Origin: Avoscillospira sp045579045 | Lineage (GTDB): Bacteria > Bacillota > Clostridia > Oscillospirales > Oscillospiraceae | Reading direction: 5' to 3' | Assembly (NCBI GenBank): GCA_045579045.1 | Contig: JAZNLL010000001.1 | Location: 1 to 52,422, forward strand | Length of the DNA stretch: 52,422 nt | Shown here: positions 39,284 to 47,746 of the stretch, in pieces | Layout of the letters: every line of letters starts with the position of its first letter | Position numbering within the stretch: position 1 is the first letter of the stretch | Position numbers and translations under genes: made by a program | The notes under the pieces: model-generated | What the model was told of the DNA's origin: nothing | Seen by the model: only the letters and a program-made list of their open reading frames with translations | The model's database searches: none

Positions 39284-41467
39284 TTAACGGGCGTGGATGC
39301 TGAGGGTGTCAGCAGTCAGCCCTTCGTACTTGTTTTTGCGAACCAACAGCCAGAGCAATGCGATCAGAACCACAATGGCGATGGCAGTCCAGATGGAGAA
39401 CACACCGCCTGCCAACAGACCCAGCTGATAGACGATCAGGGAAATGGCATAGGCGAAGCCGCACATCCAGCCGATGGCTGCCCAGGTCCACTTGGCATTG
39501 TTCATCTCTCTGCGAATGGCACCGATGGCGGCAAAGCAGGGAGCGCAGAGCAGGTTGAAGATCAGGAAAGAGAAGGCAGCCAGCTTGCTGCCGCCGAAGA
39601 ATTCCAGACCGATGATGGACAGGTTGGAATCCATGGCTTCCACAGCCTCGAAAGCCCAGTCGGCGTCTGCCATGGAGCTAAGGGAGCCGAAGGTGCCGAC
39701 CACTTCTTCCTTGGCGACCAGACCCAGAACGGTGGCAACGGCGGCCTGCCAGGAGTCAAAGCCCAGAGGGGCAAACAGGAAGGCTACCGCAGTGCCCATG
39801 ACTTCCAAAATGGAAGCACCGCCTGCTTCGCCCGTGATGTAGTGGAAGCCACCCTCAAAGGACAGAGAGTTCAGCACCCAAATGGCAACGGAGGCTGCCA
39901 GAATGACGGTGCCGGCTCGCTTGATAAAGCTCCAGCCCCGCTCCCAGGTGGCACGAAGGACATTGCCGGGAACAGGCAGGTGGTAGGCAGGCAGCTCCAT
40001 GACAAAGGGAGCAGGCTGACCTGCAAAGGCTTTGAATTTCTTGAGAATAATACCGGAGATCACCACGGCTGCCATGCCGATGAAGTAAGCGGCTGTGGCG
40101 ACCCATGCACTGCCGCCGAAGAGGGCGGCTGCAATGAGACCGACGATGGGGGTCTTGGCACCGCAGACCATGAAACCGGTGGTCATAATGGTCATTTTGC
40201 GGTCCCGCTCGGATTCGATGGTACGGGAGGCCATGATGCCGGGAACACCGCAGCCGGTGGCTACCAGCATGGGAATAAAGCTCTTGCCGGAAAGACCGAA
40301 CTTGCGGAAAATGCGGTCCATGATAAATGCTACACGGGCCATGTAGCCGCAATCTTCCAACAGGGCCAGCAGCAGGAACAAAATGAGCATCTGGGGCACA
40401 AAGCCAAGAACAGCGCCTACGCCGCCGACGATGCCGTCTGCGATCAGGCTTACCAGCCAGGCTGCAACACCCATGCTTTCCAGCAGAGCGGTGACACCGG
40501 GAACGATCCACTCACCAAAGAGGGTATCGTTCATGAAGCCCACAGTCCAATCGCCGACGGTGCCGATGGAAATAGTATACACCAGATACATGACAATGGC
40601 AAATATGGGCAGAGCCAATATCCGATTGGTGACGATCTTGTCGATCCTATCAGACACCGTAAGCCCGTGGCTGGGGGCTTTTTTCCTGACGGAACGGGTG
40701 ATGACAGAGGAAATGTAGCTGTACCGCTGATTGGTGATGATGCTTTCGGCGTCATCGTCCAGTTCGGTCTCGCAGTCTGCAATATGTTCTTCCAGATGGA
40801 AATGTAGCTCTGCATCCAGATGAAGGTCTGCCAGAACCTTCTCATCCCGCTCAAAGAGCTTGATGGCGTACCACCGGAGCAGATGGGCGTCTACCTTCTG
40901 GGAAATGGATTCTTCAATGTGTGCCAGCGCATGTTCCACAGAGCCGGTGAACACATGGGGCAGCTCAGTCTTTTTAGCGGTCTGGGCCAGCGCAACTGCT
41001 TCTTCAGCAGCAGCCACAGTGCCTTCATTCTTCAATGCACTGATCTCCACCACCTTGCAGCCCAGTGCCTGAGACAGCTTCTGGGTATCGATCCGGTCAC
41101 CGTTCTTCCGAACCACATCCATCATATTGATGGCCACCACAACGGGGATGCCCAATTCAATGAGCTGAGTGGTCAGATACAGGTTGCGCTCAATATTGGT
41201 GCCGTCCACGATGTTCAAGATGGCATCGGGCTTCTCGTTGACCAGATAGGTCCGTGCCACCACTTCTTCCAGGGTGTAGGGAGACAGGGAATAGATGCCG
41301 GGCAGATCCTGAATGATCACATCCTTGTTGGATTTCAGCTTGCCTTCTTTTTTCTCTACGGTGACACCGGGCCAGTTGCCCACATACTGATTGCTGCCGG
41401 TCAGGGCATTGAACAGTGTGGTCTTGCCGCAGTTGGGATTGCCCGCAAGGGCGATTTTGATTTGCAT
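39284..41467 (-). CDS. feoB: ferrous iron transporter FeoB
   Basis: The 727-residue protein has an N-terminal GTPase (GNPNCGKTTLFNALTGSNQY, PGVTVEKKEG, DLPGIYSLSPYT, NMMDVV), a helical spacer and the membrane part with two gate motifs (PQMLILFLLLALLEDCGYMA and the later VPGNVLRATWERGWSF). It imports Fe(II). GAGAGGAG precedes the ATG. The gene follows two feoA genes and a DtxR-type operator, so import should be shut off when iron is plentiful. Confidence 0.97.
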   Translation of the reverse strand: MQIKIALAGNPNCGKTTLFNALTGSNQYVGNWPGVTVEKKEGKLKSNKDVIIQDLPGIYSLSPYTLEEVVARTYLVNEKPDAILNIVDGTNIERNLYLTTQLIELGIPVVVAINMMDVVRKNGDRIDTQKLSQALGCKVVEISALKNEGTVAAAEEAVALAQTAKKTELPHVFTGSVEHALAHIEESISQKVDAHLLRWYAIKLFERDEKVLADLHLDAELHFHLEEHIADCETELDDDAESIITNQRYSYISSVITRSVRKKAPSHGLTVSDRIDKIVTNRILALPIFAIVMYLVYTISIGTVGDWTVGFMNDTLFGEWIVPGVTALLESMGVAAWLVSLIADGIVGGVGAVLGFVPQMLILFLLLALLEDCGYMARVAFIMDRIFRKFGLSGKSFIPMLVATGCGVPGIMASRTIESERDRKMTIMTTGFMVCGAKTPIVGLIAAALFGGSAWVATAAYFIGMAAVVISGIILKKFKAFAGQPAPFVMELPAYHLPVPGNVLRATWERGWSFIKRAGTVILAASVAIWVLNSLSFEGGFHYITGEAGGASILEVMGTAVAFLFAPLGFDSWQAAVATVLGLVAKEEVVGTFGSLSSMADADWAFEAVEAMDSNLSIIGLEFFGGSKLAAFSFLIFNLLCAPCFAAIGAIRREMNNAKWTWAAIGWMCGFAYAISLIVYQLGLLAGGVFSIWTAIAIVVLIALLWLLVRKNKYEGLTADTLSIHAR

Positions 41468-41516
41468 GGTGTATGCTCCTCTCGATGTTAGTTAAGGCTA
41501 ACTTTCTGCTAAAAAA

Positions 41517-41738
41517 TTAAACCAGTTCGATCATTTCTGCGTCAGCCTTGCGGACGGACAGCTCATAACCGCGGACATTCAGTTCCATGGGATCCCCCAG
41601 AGGGGCTACCTTGCGGATCTGGATCTCCACGCCCTTGGTAATACCCATGTCCATGATTCGCCGCTTCACCGGACCGGTACCGTGAAGCCGGGCGACGGTG
41701 ACGGTTTCGCCGACCTTGGCATCTTTTAAAGTTTTCAT
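41517..41738 (-). CDS. feoA: FeoA-type SH3-like protein, second copy
   Basis: The 73-residue protein is a single FeoA domain (TLKDAKVGETVTVARLHGTG, KRRIMDMGITKGVEIQIRKV, APLGDPMELNVRGYELSVRK). FeoA proteins bind FeoB and modulate its activity. AAAGGAG precedes the ATG. It lies 12 bp after the first feoA gene and 49 bp before feoB. Confidence 0.93.
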   Translation of the reverse strand: MKTLKDAKVGETVTVARLHGTGPVKRRIMDMGITKGVEIQIRKVAPLGDPMELNVRGYELSVRKADAEMIELV

Positions 41739-41750
41739 CGCTTTTCTCCT

Positions 41751-41963
41751 TTATACCATAATGCGGTTGGCCATGGAGCGGTCCAGAGCCACACGGCTGT
41801 CCCGAACCTGCAAAATGACGCTTCCGCCGATTTGCGTGATGACACTGACTGTGGTATCCACCACAAAGCCCAGCTCTGCCAGATGCAGGCGGATCTCGTC
41901 TTTACCTGTGATTTTGCGAATGGTGCAAACATCGCCTGCGTTTGCCATGGTTATGGGCATCAT
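41751..41963 (-). CDS. feoA: FeoA-type SH3-like protein, first copy
   Basis: The 70-residue protein is a more divergent FeoA domain (MPITMANAGDVCTIRKITGK, RLHLAELGFVVDTTVSVITQ, LDRSMANRIMV). Two ATG codons stand together at the start; GGAGG lies before both. It leads the feo operon. Two FeoA copies before one FeoB are common in Clostridia and may form a heteromeric regulator. Confidence 0.9.
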   Translation of the reverse strand: MMPITMANAGDVCTIRKITGKDEIRLHLAELGFVVDTTVSVITQIGGSVILQVRDSRVALDRSMANRIMV

Positions 41964-41983
41964 GGGAGTTCCTCCATCTGCCA

Positions 41984-42077
41984 GTTAGAGATAACTAACC
42001 AACTGGACTTAAAATGTGGTTAGGCATACCTAACCGTTAACTAAGAGGAGTTTATCATAACTAACCGACCTTGTCAA
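41984..42077 (-). promoter_or_regulatory. feo promoter with DtxR-type operators
   Basis: TTGACA (42072-42077, minus strand) and TAAACT (42049-42054) are 17 bp apart. A perfect dyad GGTTAGG-CATA-CCTAACC (42018-42035) lies downstream, and GTTAG-N6-CTAAC (41984-41999) follows. Further GGTTAGTTA half-sites overlap the spacer. The TTAGG/CCTAA pattern is that of DtxR/IdeR iron regulators, not Fur. A weaker GTTAG/CTAAC copy lies between feoA and feoB near 41487. Confidence 0.8.
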
Positions 42078-42100
42078 CAGAAAAATGGAAAAAGTTTCAT

Positions 42101-42129
42101 AAAAAAAGGTGCGCCCGTAAAGGCGCACC
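42101..42129 (-). terminator. terminator of the PfkB-family kinase gene
   Basis: An 8-bp perfect stem (42108-42115 with 42122-42129) is followed by seven T on the minus strand, 6 bp after the stop. Confidence 0.88.
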
Positions 42130-42135
42130 CGGATG

Positions 42136-43065
42136 TTACAGGTAACTCTCGATCTGTTCTCTGGTGGGCAGGGATTCAATGGCGCCCTTGCTCTGGACGC
42201 AGAGCCAGCCGCTGACATTGCCATAGGTCATGGCCTGTTCCAGCAGAGGCTTGGTCAGCTGCTTCACAGAGGAAATGCCATGGATTCGCAGGCAGGAGAG
42301 GAATCCGCCCCAGAAGGCATCACCGGCACCGGTGGCATCCACACAGACGGCTTTTCTGCCGGGGATATCGAAGACTTCGCCGCCGAAGAAGCACCGTGCG
42401 CCCTTGGAACCCAAGGTCTCAATGACCACGGAAATGCCGTTTTCCGCCATGACCGCAGGGATGTTTCCTTCACCGCCCAGCATATCTGCCTCCTCATCGG
42501 AGATCTTCAGCAGATCCACATAGGGGAGAATTTTCTTCACATAGGCGGTGCAATCGTCCTTGGTGTCCCACATGACATTGCGATAATTGATATCGAAGCT
42601 GACCAGCTTGCCCAGCTCATGACCGAGACGGAGGGCTTTCACGGTGGCCTTGTCCACAGGGGTGGCGGAGAGGGTCACGGAACCGGCGTGGATCATGACG
42701 GAATCGGCAATATCGGATTCTTTCACATCCTCTTCGGCCAGAAGCATATCGGCGCCGGGCTTGCGGACGAAGGTGAAGCTCCGGTCGCCGTCAGGGGCCA
42801 GGGTAACGATCGCCATGGTGGTGACGGCTTCGGTGCAGAACTGGGGGTGGAGAGCAGTGACTTTGTTTTCTTTCAGGGTCTCCATGAGAAAACGGCCGAA
42901 ATCGTCATCGCCCACGCTGCAGCACATGCCCACCTGCAGACCGTTTCTGGCAGCGGCAATGGCCACATTGGCGGGAGCGCCGCCGGCTTTGCGGATATAG
43001 CTGAAAGGTTCGCTGCCGGGAATGAAATCGATGAGCAATTCACCGATGCTGTAAAGATCCATCAT
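42136..43065 (-). CDS. PfkB-family carbohydrate kinase (fructokinase-like)
   Basis: The 309-residue protein is a ribokinase-fold enzyme: GELLIDFIPG at the start, the KAGGAPANVAIAAARNG substrate motif, VGDDDFGRFL, and the C-terminal anion-hole DATGAGDAFWGGFLSCL with its catalytic Asp. It most resembles fructokinases. CAGGAGG precedes the tandem ATG codons. It is a single-gene unit next to the feo operon. Confidence 0.92.
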   Translation of the reverse strand: MMDLYSIGELLIDFIPGSEPFSYIRKAGGAPANVAIAAARNGLQVGMCCSVGDDDFGRFLMETLKENKVTALHPQFCTEAVTTMAIVTLAPDGDRSFTFVRKPGADMLLAEEDVKESDIADSVMIHAGSVTLSATPVDKATVKALRLGHELGKLVSFDINYRNVMWDTKDDCTAYVKKILPYVDLLKISDEEADMLGGEGNIPAVMAENGISVVIETLGSKGARCFFGGEVFDIPGRKAVCVDATGAGDAFWGGFLSCLRIHGISSVKQLTKPLLEQAMTYGNVSGWLCVQSKGAIESLPTREQIESYL

Positions 43066-43125
43066 AGTCGAAACCTCCTGTTTTTTCTTGATTTTACCCT
43101 AACATAAGGTTCGATAAAAGTCAAC

Positions 43126-43192
43126 AAAGGGTTTCCCGGCCTGCAGGGAAACCCTTTGGATATCTATGTATTGGCGGAGTGATTACTCCGCC
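43126..43192 (-). terminator. two hairpins after the Cys-rich repeat gene
   Basis: An 8-bp stem GGCGGAGT/ACTCCGCC (43173-43192) lies 8 bp after the stop codon. A 12-bp stem AAAGGGTTTCCC/GGGAAACCCTTT (43126-43157) follows, with a T-rich stretch on the minus strand. The second is the better terminator. Confidence 0.65.
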
Positions 43193-43200
43193 TGTTGGGT

Positions 43201-43488
43201 TTAGTTGTTGCAGCTGCGGGCGCAGGGGTTGCAGGTGTTGAGGCCGTTGCAGCCGCAGGTGCTGTTGCCGGAGACATTGCCGCAGGAATGGCAGCCACAG
43301 CCGCAGGTGCTGGTGCCGCCTACATTGCCGCAGGAGTGGCAGCCGCAGCCACAGGTGCTGGTGCCGCCTACACTGCCGCTTTCGCAGCAGGGGTTGCAGC
43401 AGGAATTTGCCACGAAGTCGGGGAACTGAATACCGGAAACACCGTTCCAGGTGGTCCAGTTGCAGGAGTTACAGGAATTGCAGGCCAT
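43201..43488 (-). CDS. Cys-rich tandem-repeat protein
   Basis: The 95-residue product has 20 Cys. It begins MACNSCNSCNWTTWNG, continues with SCCNPCCES and then two 16-residue repeats (GGTSTCGCGCHSCGNV) plus a partial third, ending CNPCARSCNN. GGAGGAGG precedes the ATG at 43488. There is no signal peptide or membrane helix. The composition suggests a metal-binding or disulfide-linked structural protein, such as a spore-coat component or metallothionein-like buffer. No family is recognised. It follows two other small genes on the same strand. Confidence 0.75.
   Translation of the reverse strand: MACNSCNSCNWTTWNGVSGIQFPDFVANSCCNPCCESGSVGGTSTCGCGCHSCGNVGGTSTCGCGCHSCGNVSGNSTCGCNGLNTCNPCARSCNN
43275..43379. 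repeat. 48-bp tandem repeat inside the Cys-rich gene
   Basis: Two full units (43275-43322 and 43323-43370) and a partial third differ at few positions. Each encodes one 16-residue Cys repeat, so unit number may vary between strains. Confidence 0.8.
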
Positions 43489-43566
43489 AAAAAGTCCTCC
43501 TCCGCATGATGTACGGAATTTCTTCCGCATGCCATCTTATGTCGGAGGAGGGTTTTTGTGCGAAAC

Positions 43567-43716
43567 TTATTCCATGGTTTCGTGGGTGGTTTTCATGCCC
43601 ATGGTGCGGCTCTCGGGACGGAGGATCACATCACCGTTGGAGACAGCACCCTTCACCGGAGGCACCGGATGGTCACGCAAGTCGTGAACTGCCGGATTGT
43701 CCTGCTTTTTATTCAT
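43567..43716 (-). CDS. 49-residue protein of unknown function
   Basis: The product (MNKKQDNPAVHDLRDHPVPP, then VKGAVSNGDVILRPESRTMG and a short tail) is polar, Pro-rich and without Cys. GTGAGGTGA lies before the ATG, so translation is likely. It lies between two Cys-rich genes on the same strand. No family recognised. Confidence 0.65.
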   Translation of the reverse strand: MNKKQDNPAVHDLRDHPVPPVKGAVSNGDVILRPESRTMGMKTTHETME

Positions 43717-43756
43717 GGTATCACCTCACGGATAGGGTTTGCTTCCGTGGGTTTTC

Positions 43757-44026
43757 TTATGCGTTTTTCACCAATTCGGCAATATCTGCATATCGCTCAT
43801 TGATTTTGCCGTAATTTTCCCGTTTATGGGGGACAAGGCAGTCAGAGCAGTCCTTATAACCCTCGGGGGTATAGGTGAAGTTGCCGCCGCACTTGTCGCC
43901 CAAGGCGTAGAGGGGGCAGTAGCAGAACAGACAGTTGAAGTTTTCGGCATTGGCACCCTTGTGGCAGGGGAAGAATTCACATTCTGTATTCTGAAAATAG
44001 GAAAAGTGTTTGCCCTTCCAGTCCAT
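43757..44026 (-). CDS. Cys-rich small domain protein
   Basis: The 89-residue protein has eight Cys in a fixed pattern (NTECEFFPCHKG, NFNCLFCYCPLYALGDKCGG and KDCSDCLVPH), matching the family named cysteine-rich small domain (PF04071), a putative zinc or iron-sulfur protein of unknown role. GAGGAGG precedes the ATG. It starts 3 bp after the rqcH stop and may be the tail of that operon. Confidence 0.85.
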   Translation of the reverse strand: MDWKGKHFSYFQNTECEFFPCHKGANAENFNCLFCYCPLYALGDKCGGNFTYTPEGYKDCSDCLVPHKRENYGKINERYADIAELVKNA

Positions 44027-44029
44027 AAC

Positions 44030-45784
44030 TTACCTCCTCAGTTTCCCGGGCAGATCGGCATCCGGGGTCACATAGACGGTGTTGTATTCGTGATAAATGA
44101 CCATGCCCGGTTTGCCACCGGCAGGCTTTTTCACCTGCTTCACAGGGGTCACATCCACGGGAACATTCTGGCTCTCTTTCGCTTGGGAATAGAAAGCTGC
44201 CAGCATGGCGGCTTCTGTGACGGTGGAATCGGGCGGACGGACACCGCCGCAGGTGATGACCACATGGCTGCCATGGAGCTTCTGGACATGGAGCCACAGG
44301 TCGCCCTTGGCGCTTTGCTTCAAGGTCAGTTCATCGTTCTGGCGGTTGTTCCGGCCCACACGGATGGGGTAGCCGTCAGAGGAAAGAAATTCCATGGGCT
44401 TGCTGGGGGGCAGCTTCATGGATTTTTTTCGATCTGTATCCCGGACATAGCCGCCCTGCACCAGTTCCAGACGGATCTCCGAAACATCCTTTTCTGTCTC
44501 AGCCCGCTGGAGTTCCTCCAGAATGGACTGAAGATAGGTCAGCTCTGTTTCGCCCTTGGCGATCTGCTCTGTGAGCATTTTTTCCGCATTCTTGGCACGG
44601 GTGTAGTCCTTGTAGAACTTGGCGGCATTCTGCTGGGGGGAAAGCTGAGGGGACAGGGGAATGTCCACCTCTTTCATATCCATGTCATAGAAATCCACGG
44701 CGGTCAGCTTGGTCTGCCCTCTGGTCATGGCATGGAGATTGGCGGTGACGATATCCCCCAACTGCCGCAAGCGCTCCCGATCCTTGGCGGATGTCAGTTC
44801 CTTCCGCTGGACTTCCAGCTTTCGCCGGGTGCGGTTTGCCAGATTGGAAACGGTTTTGGTCAGTGTTTGGGTTTTCTGCCGCATGCGGTCGGAGTGATCC
44901 CGTTGGGCATAGAACCCGTCCAGCAGGGCGGAAAAACTGTCAAAAATCCGGGTCTCCAGAAAATCTCCGTATTGCCGGATGGGGCGGAAGGAGAAATCGG
45001 AAGGTCTGCCTTCCTTGCAGACCATGACCGGTGTGGGCGAAGCTGTCAAATTTTGGAAATGTTCATAAAGGGCTTTGGCAGCGGCGGAGCGGGTCTCGGG
45101 AGACATCTCACCGATCTGGGCATCCACAGCAGCGAACAGGTCATGGGAAAGCTCCCGGCAAACAAGGGGAGAAAGACCGCCGAAGGTGTCCAGCAGCCAT
45201 TTGTCAAACTGCTTTTCGCCCTCCACGGACAAAAGCAAGGCTTCCAGCTCCTCCAAAGTCACCTCGGTAGGGTTCTGCTTTTGAAGGGCAGGGGGTTCGT
45301 GATAAAACAGACCGGGCAGCACCTGCCGCTGCTCCGACATTTCAAAATCCACACGGCGCAGGCAGTCCAGAATTCTTCCGTCGCTGCCCAGGAGGATGAG
45401 GTTGGAGTTCCGTCCCATCAGCTCCAGAATCAGATGCTTTTGGGCAGCTTCGCCCATTTCATCGGTGCAGTCAAAGGTGATATCCACCAGTCGCTCCATA
45501 GGCGGCTGCCGCAGAGAGACGATTCGACCGCCGGAAAGATGCTTTCTCAGGAGCATACAGAACATGGGCGGCTGGGCAGGGTTCTCCAAAGGCACGGTAG
45601 TCAGATGGAGACGGGGCGAACCGGAGGAGGCGGAAAGCAGCAGCCGTCCGTTGCCCTTGGCACCATGGAACTGCAATAAAACCAGATCTCTGGCAGGCAT
45701 CTGAATCTTGTCGATTCGGCTGCCCACCAGAGTTTCCGATAATTCACTTGTCACGGCGGAGAGAAATACAGCATCAAAGGGCAT
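44030..45784 (-). CDS. rqcH: NFACT protein RqcH (ribosome quality control)
   Basis: The 584-residue protein has the NFACT-N domain (MPFDAVFLSAVTSELSETLV, GSRIDKIQMPARDLVLLQFH), HhH and a coiled-coil middle (about 285-420) and the C-terminal NFACT-R domain (IRVGRNNRQNDELTLKQSAK, DLWLHVQKLHGSHVVI). RqcH binds obstructed 50S subunits and adds C-terminal alanine tails. Older annotation calls it fibronectin-binding protein. The ATG at 45784 follows GGAGG; an ATG two codons earlier is too close to that site. It overlaps mrnC by 11 bases. Confidence 0.93.
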   Translation of the reverse strand: MPFDAVFLSAVTSELSETLVGSRIDKIQMPARDLVLLQFHGAKGNGRLLLSASSGSPRLHLTTVPLENPAQPPMFCMLLRKHLSGGRIVSLRQPPMERLVDITFDCTDEMGEAAQKHLILELMGRNSNLILLGSDGRILDCLRRVDFEMSEQRQVLPGLFYHEPPALQKQNPTEVTLEELEALLLSVEGEKQFDKWLLDTFGGLSPLVCRELSHDLFAAVDAQIGEMSPETRSAAAKALYEHFQNLTASPTPVMVCKEGRPSDFSFRPIRQYGDFLETRIFDSFSALLDGFYAQRDHSDRMRQKTQTLTKTVSNLANRTRRKLEVQRKELTSAKDRERLRQLGDIVTANLHAMTRGQTKLTAVDFYDMDMKEVDIPLSPQLSPQQNAAKFYKDYTRAKNAEKMLTEQIAKGETELTYLQSILEELQRAETEKDVSEIRLELVQGGYVRDTDRKKSMKLPPSKPMEFLSSDGYPIRVGRNNRQNDELTLKQSAKGDLWLHVQKLHGSHVVITCGGVRPPDSTVTEAAMLAAFYSQAKESQNVPVDVTPVKQVKKPAGGKPGMVIYHEYNTVYVTPDADLPGKLRR

Positions 45785-46187
45785 GGTCATCCTCCATGGT
45801 CATGGTGAAAAGTTCGTTGATGCGCTCCCGGCGGCCCAGCAGATACAGACTGCCGAAGAGGCATTCCAGACCGGTGGCCTTGGAATATTCCTCCCGGGTG
45901 GCATTTTTCGGCACGCCGTTGACATGGGCATTGCGGCCTCTGCGGTAGAAATCGTTCTCTTCCTCCGTCAGCAGAGGCAGCAGCCGGTCCATCCGCTTGG
46001 CCTGCGCCGGGGCAGACACATAGGCCACCGTCTCCTTGTGGAGGGCTTTGACTTTCACACCGCCGTGGGTGCAGAGCCATGTCCGCACCAGCAGTTCAAA
46101 GACCGCATCGCCGCAGTGGGCCAGACCCAATGCGCTGATTTGATTGATGTCCCGCAGTTCCATTTGCGGCTCAAAATAATTCGTCAT
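45774..46187 (-). CDS. mrnC: Mini-ribonuclease III
   Basis: The 137-residue protein is an RNase III catalytic domain without dsRNA-binding domain. It has LGLAHCGDAVFELLVRTWLC at about 22 and NATREEYSKATGLECLFGSL near 105, with the acidic metal ligands (Asp in CGDA, Glu in LECLFG). Mini-III matures 23S rRNA ends. GAGGAG precedes the ATG at 46187. It overlaps yqeC by 17 bases and rqcH by 11. Confidence 0.93.
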   Translation of the reverse strand: MTNYFEPQMELRDINQISALGLAHCGDAVFELLVRTWLCTHGGVKVKALHKETVAYVSAPAQAKRMDRLLPLLTEEENDFYRRGRNAHVNGVPKNATREEYSKATGLECLFGSLYLLGRRERINELFTMTMEDDHAL

Positions 46188-46812
46188 GGAATTCTCCTCG
46201 GTGCAGGCTCGCCAAAACATATGGTTTCTGCAATAATTTGCCCAAAATTTTGCCTTTTTTTGCAATATTTTGATCGTCAGCTTGGTTCAGAACGTAAAAA
46301 TCGGCTAAATTTTCCCGGTTTAAGACTGCTGCGACCATGGTTTCTGTCAAAAAATCGGTGGTTTTTGCACCGCAAAGGCGGGCAAATTCCTCCGGGCGAT
46401 GGGCAGCTTCCCGGACGGTCTGACCCAAACCGGAAAGACCCACGACACCGATGACCAGCCTTGCGCAGGCAGGAATCACCGGCTCATGGGCCAGATGGGC
46501 TTTCATGGGCAGACCTTTGGAACCGTCAGCCTCCACCAGAACAAAATCGGCAAGGGCGGACAGTTCTTCAAAGGATTGCTGCGGAGCGGTCAGCTTGCCA
46601 TTTTCCGCCGGCGTACCCATACAGACGCATCTTGCGGGCAGCGTTGTGATGGGTTCGGTGATCAGGGGCAGACCCTCCGCAGGGTAAATATGGGTGGAAG
46701 TACAGACGATGACCGTTCCCGGCAATTCCCGACACAGCCTTGCAATGAGGCTGGTCTTGCCGCCGGAACCGATGATCGCTGTGACACCGGGTCGGATGAA
46801 ATCAGCCTTCAT
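46171..46812 (-). CDS. yqeC: YqeC-like selenium cofactor biosynthesis protein
   Basis: The 213-residue protein has a P-loop (VTAIIGSGGKTSLIARL), the phrase VIVCTSTHIYPAEGLPLI, a VEADGSKGLPMKAHLAHEPVI-type core (seen as VEADGSKGLPMKAHL) and a C-terminal VLNQADD motif, as in YqeC. YqeC is linked to selenium-dependent molybdenum hydroxylases such as xanthine dehydrogenase. The start overlaps metA by 11 bases and has only a weak ribosome site, so coupling is likely. No yqeB or molybdenum enzyme is in the window. Confidence 0.85.
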   Translation of the reverse strand: MKADFIRPGVTAIIGSGGKTSLIARLCRELPGTVIVCTSTHIYPAEGLPLITEPITTLPARCVCMGTPAENGKLTAPQQSFEELSALADFVLVEADGSKGLPMKAHLAHEPVIPACARLVIGVVGLSGLGQTVREAAHRPEEFARLCGAKTTDFLTETMVAAVLNRENLADFYVLNQADDQNIAKKGKILGKLLQKPYVLASLHRGEFHDELF

Positions 46813-47728
46813 GGCCGATACTGTCCACTTCATAGGGCGTGGACTGGTAGACAAAGTAGTTCAGCCAGTTGGTATAAAGCAGGTTGGCATGGCTTCTCCA
46901 GCGAACCAGAGGCTCCTGGGTATCGTCATCGTTGGGGAAGTAGTTTTTCGGCACTTCGATGGGCAGACCGGCATTCTTGTCCCGGAGATACTCCAGTTTG
47001 AGGGTCTCGGGGTCATACTCGGAATGACCGGTGATGAACACCTGCCTGCCGCCCTCTGTCTGCATGGCATAGAGACCGGCTTCCTCGGATTCTGCCAGAA
47101 TTTTGATCTCCGGCACGGCCAGCACATCTTCCTTGCGGATGGTGGTATGACGGGAGTGGGGTACATAGAACACATCATCAAAGCCGCGCATGAGGATGGG
47201 GTTCTTATAGGTGACCTTATGAGGGAACACACCGAACATTTTTTTGTCCAGCGGATATTTGTCGATGCCGAAATGGTAGTACAGACCGGCCTGTGCGCCC
47301 CAGCAGATATGGAAGGTGCTGTGGACATGGGTCTTGGTCCACTCCATGATGCGGCAGAGCTCGTCCCAGTAGTTGACTTTCTCAAACGGCATCTGCTCCA
47401 CCGGTGCGCCGGTGATAATCATGCCGTCATAATACTGGTCGGCGATCTCGTCAAAGGTCTTGTAGAAGGCCAGCATATGCTCCTCAGAGGTGTTCTTGGA
47501 CTTGTGAGAGCTGACCTGCACCAGTTCCAGCTCCACCTGCAAAGGGGTGTTGCCCAGAAGACGGGAAAGCTGGGTCTCTGTGACGATCTTGGTGGGCATC
47601 AGGTTCAAAAGGGCGATCCGCAGAGGACGGATGTCCTGGGTCTCTGCCCGGGCTTCGTGCATGACGAAAATATTTTCGCTTTCCAGAATTTGCTGGGCAG
47701 GTAAGCCGTTGGGAATTTTAATGGGCAT
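46802..47728 (-). CDS. metA: homoserine O-acetyltransferase (MetA type)
   Basis: The 308-residue enzyme acylates homoserine for methionine synthesis. The nucleophile Cys142 is in FHICWGAQAGLYYHFGI; His and Glu of the triad are in ITGHSEYDPETL. Residue 111 is Glu, which in characterised MetA proteins favours acetyl-CoA over succinyl-CoA. This agrees with the metY gene upstream, whose product uses O-acetylhomoserine. GGAGG precedes the ATG. It starts 18 bp after metY. Confidence 0.95.
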   Translation of the reverse strand: MPIKIPNGLPAQQILESENIFVMHEARAETQDIRPLRIALLNLMPTKIVTETQLSRLLGNTPLQVELELVQVSSHKSKNTSEEHMLAFYKTFDEIADQYYDGMIITGAPVEQMPFEKVNYWDELCRIMEWTKTHVHSTFHICWGAQAGLYYHFGIDKYPLDKKMFGVFPHKVTYKNPILMRGFDDVFYVPHSRHTTIRKEDVLAVPEIKILAESEEAGLYAMQTEGGRQVFITGHSEYDPETLKLEYLRDKNAGLPIEVPKNYFPNDDDTQEPLVRWRSHANLLYTNWLNYFVYQSTPYEVDSIGHEG

Positions 47729-47746
47729 GGCAATGCCCTCCTGTTA

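Noticed and set aside
43275..43379. CRISPR-like array
   Set aside because: The 48-bp units are contiguous, have no spacers and lie in frame within a Cys-rich protein gene.
43201..43488. RiPP precursor peptide
   Set aside because: No radical-SAM, LanM or YcaO enzyme and no transporter lies nearby, and Cys are spread along the whole chain instead of a short core.
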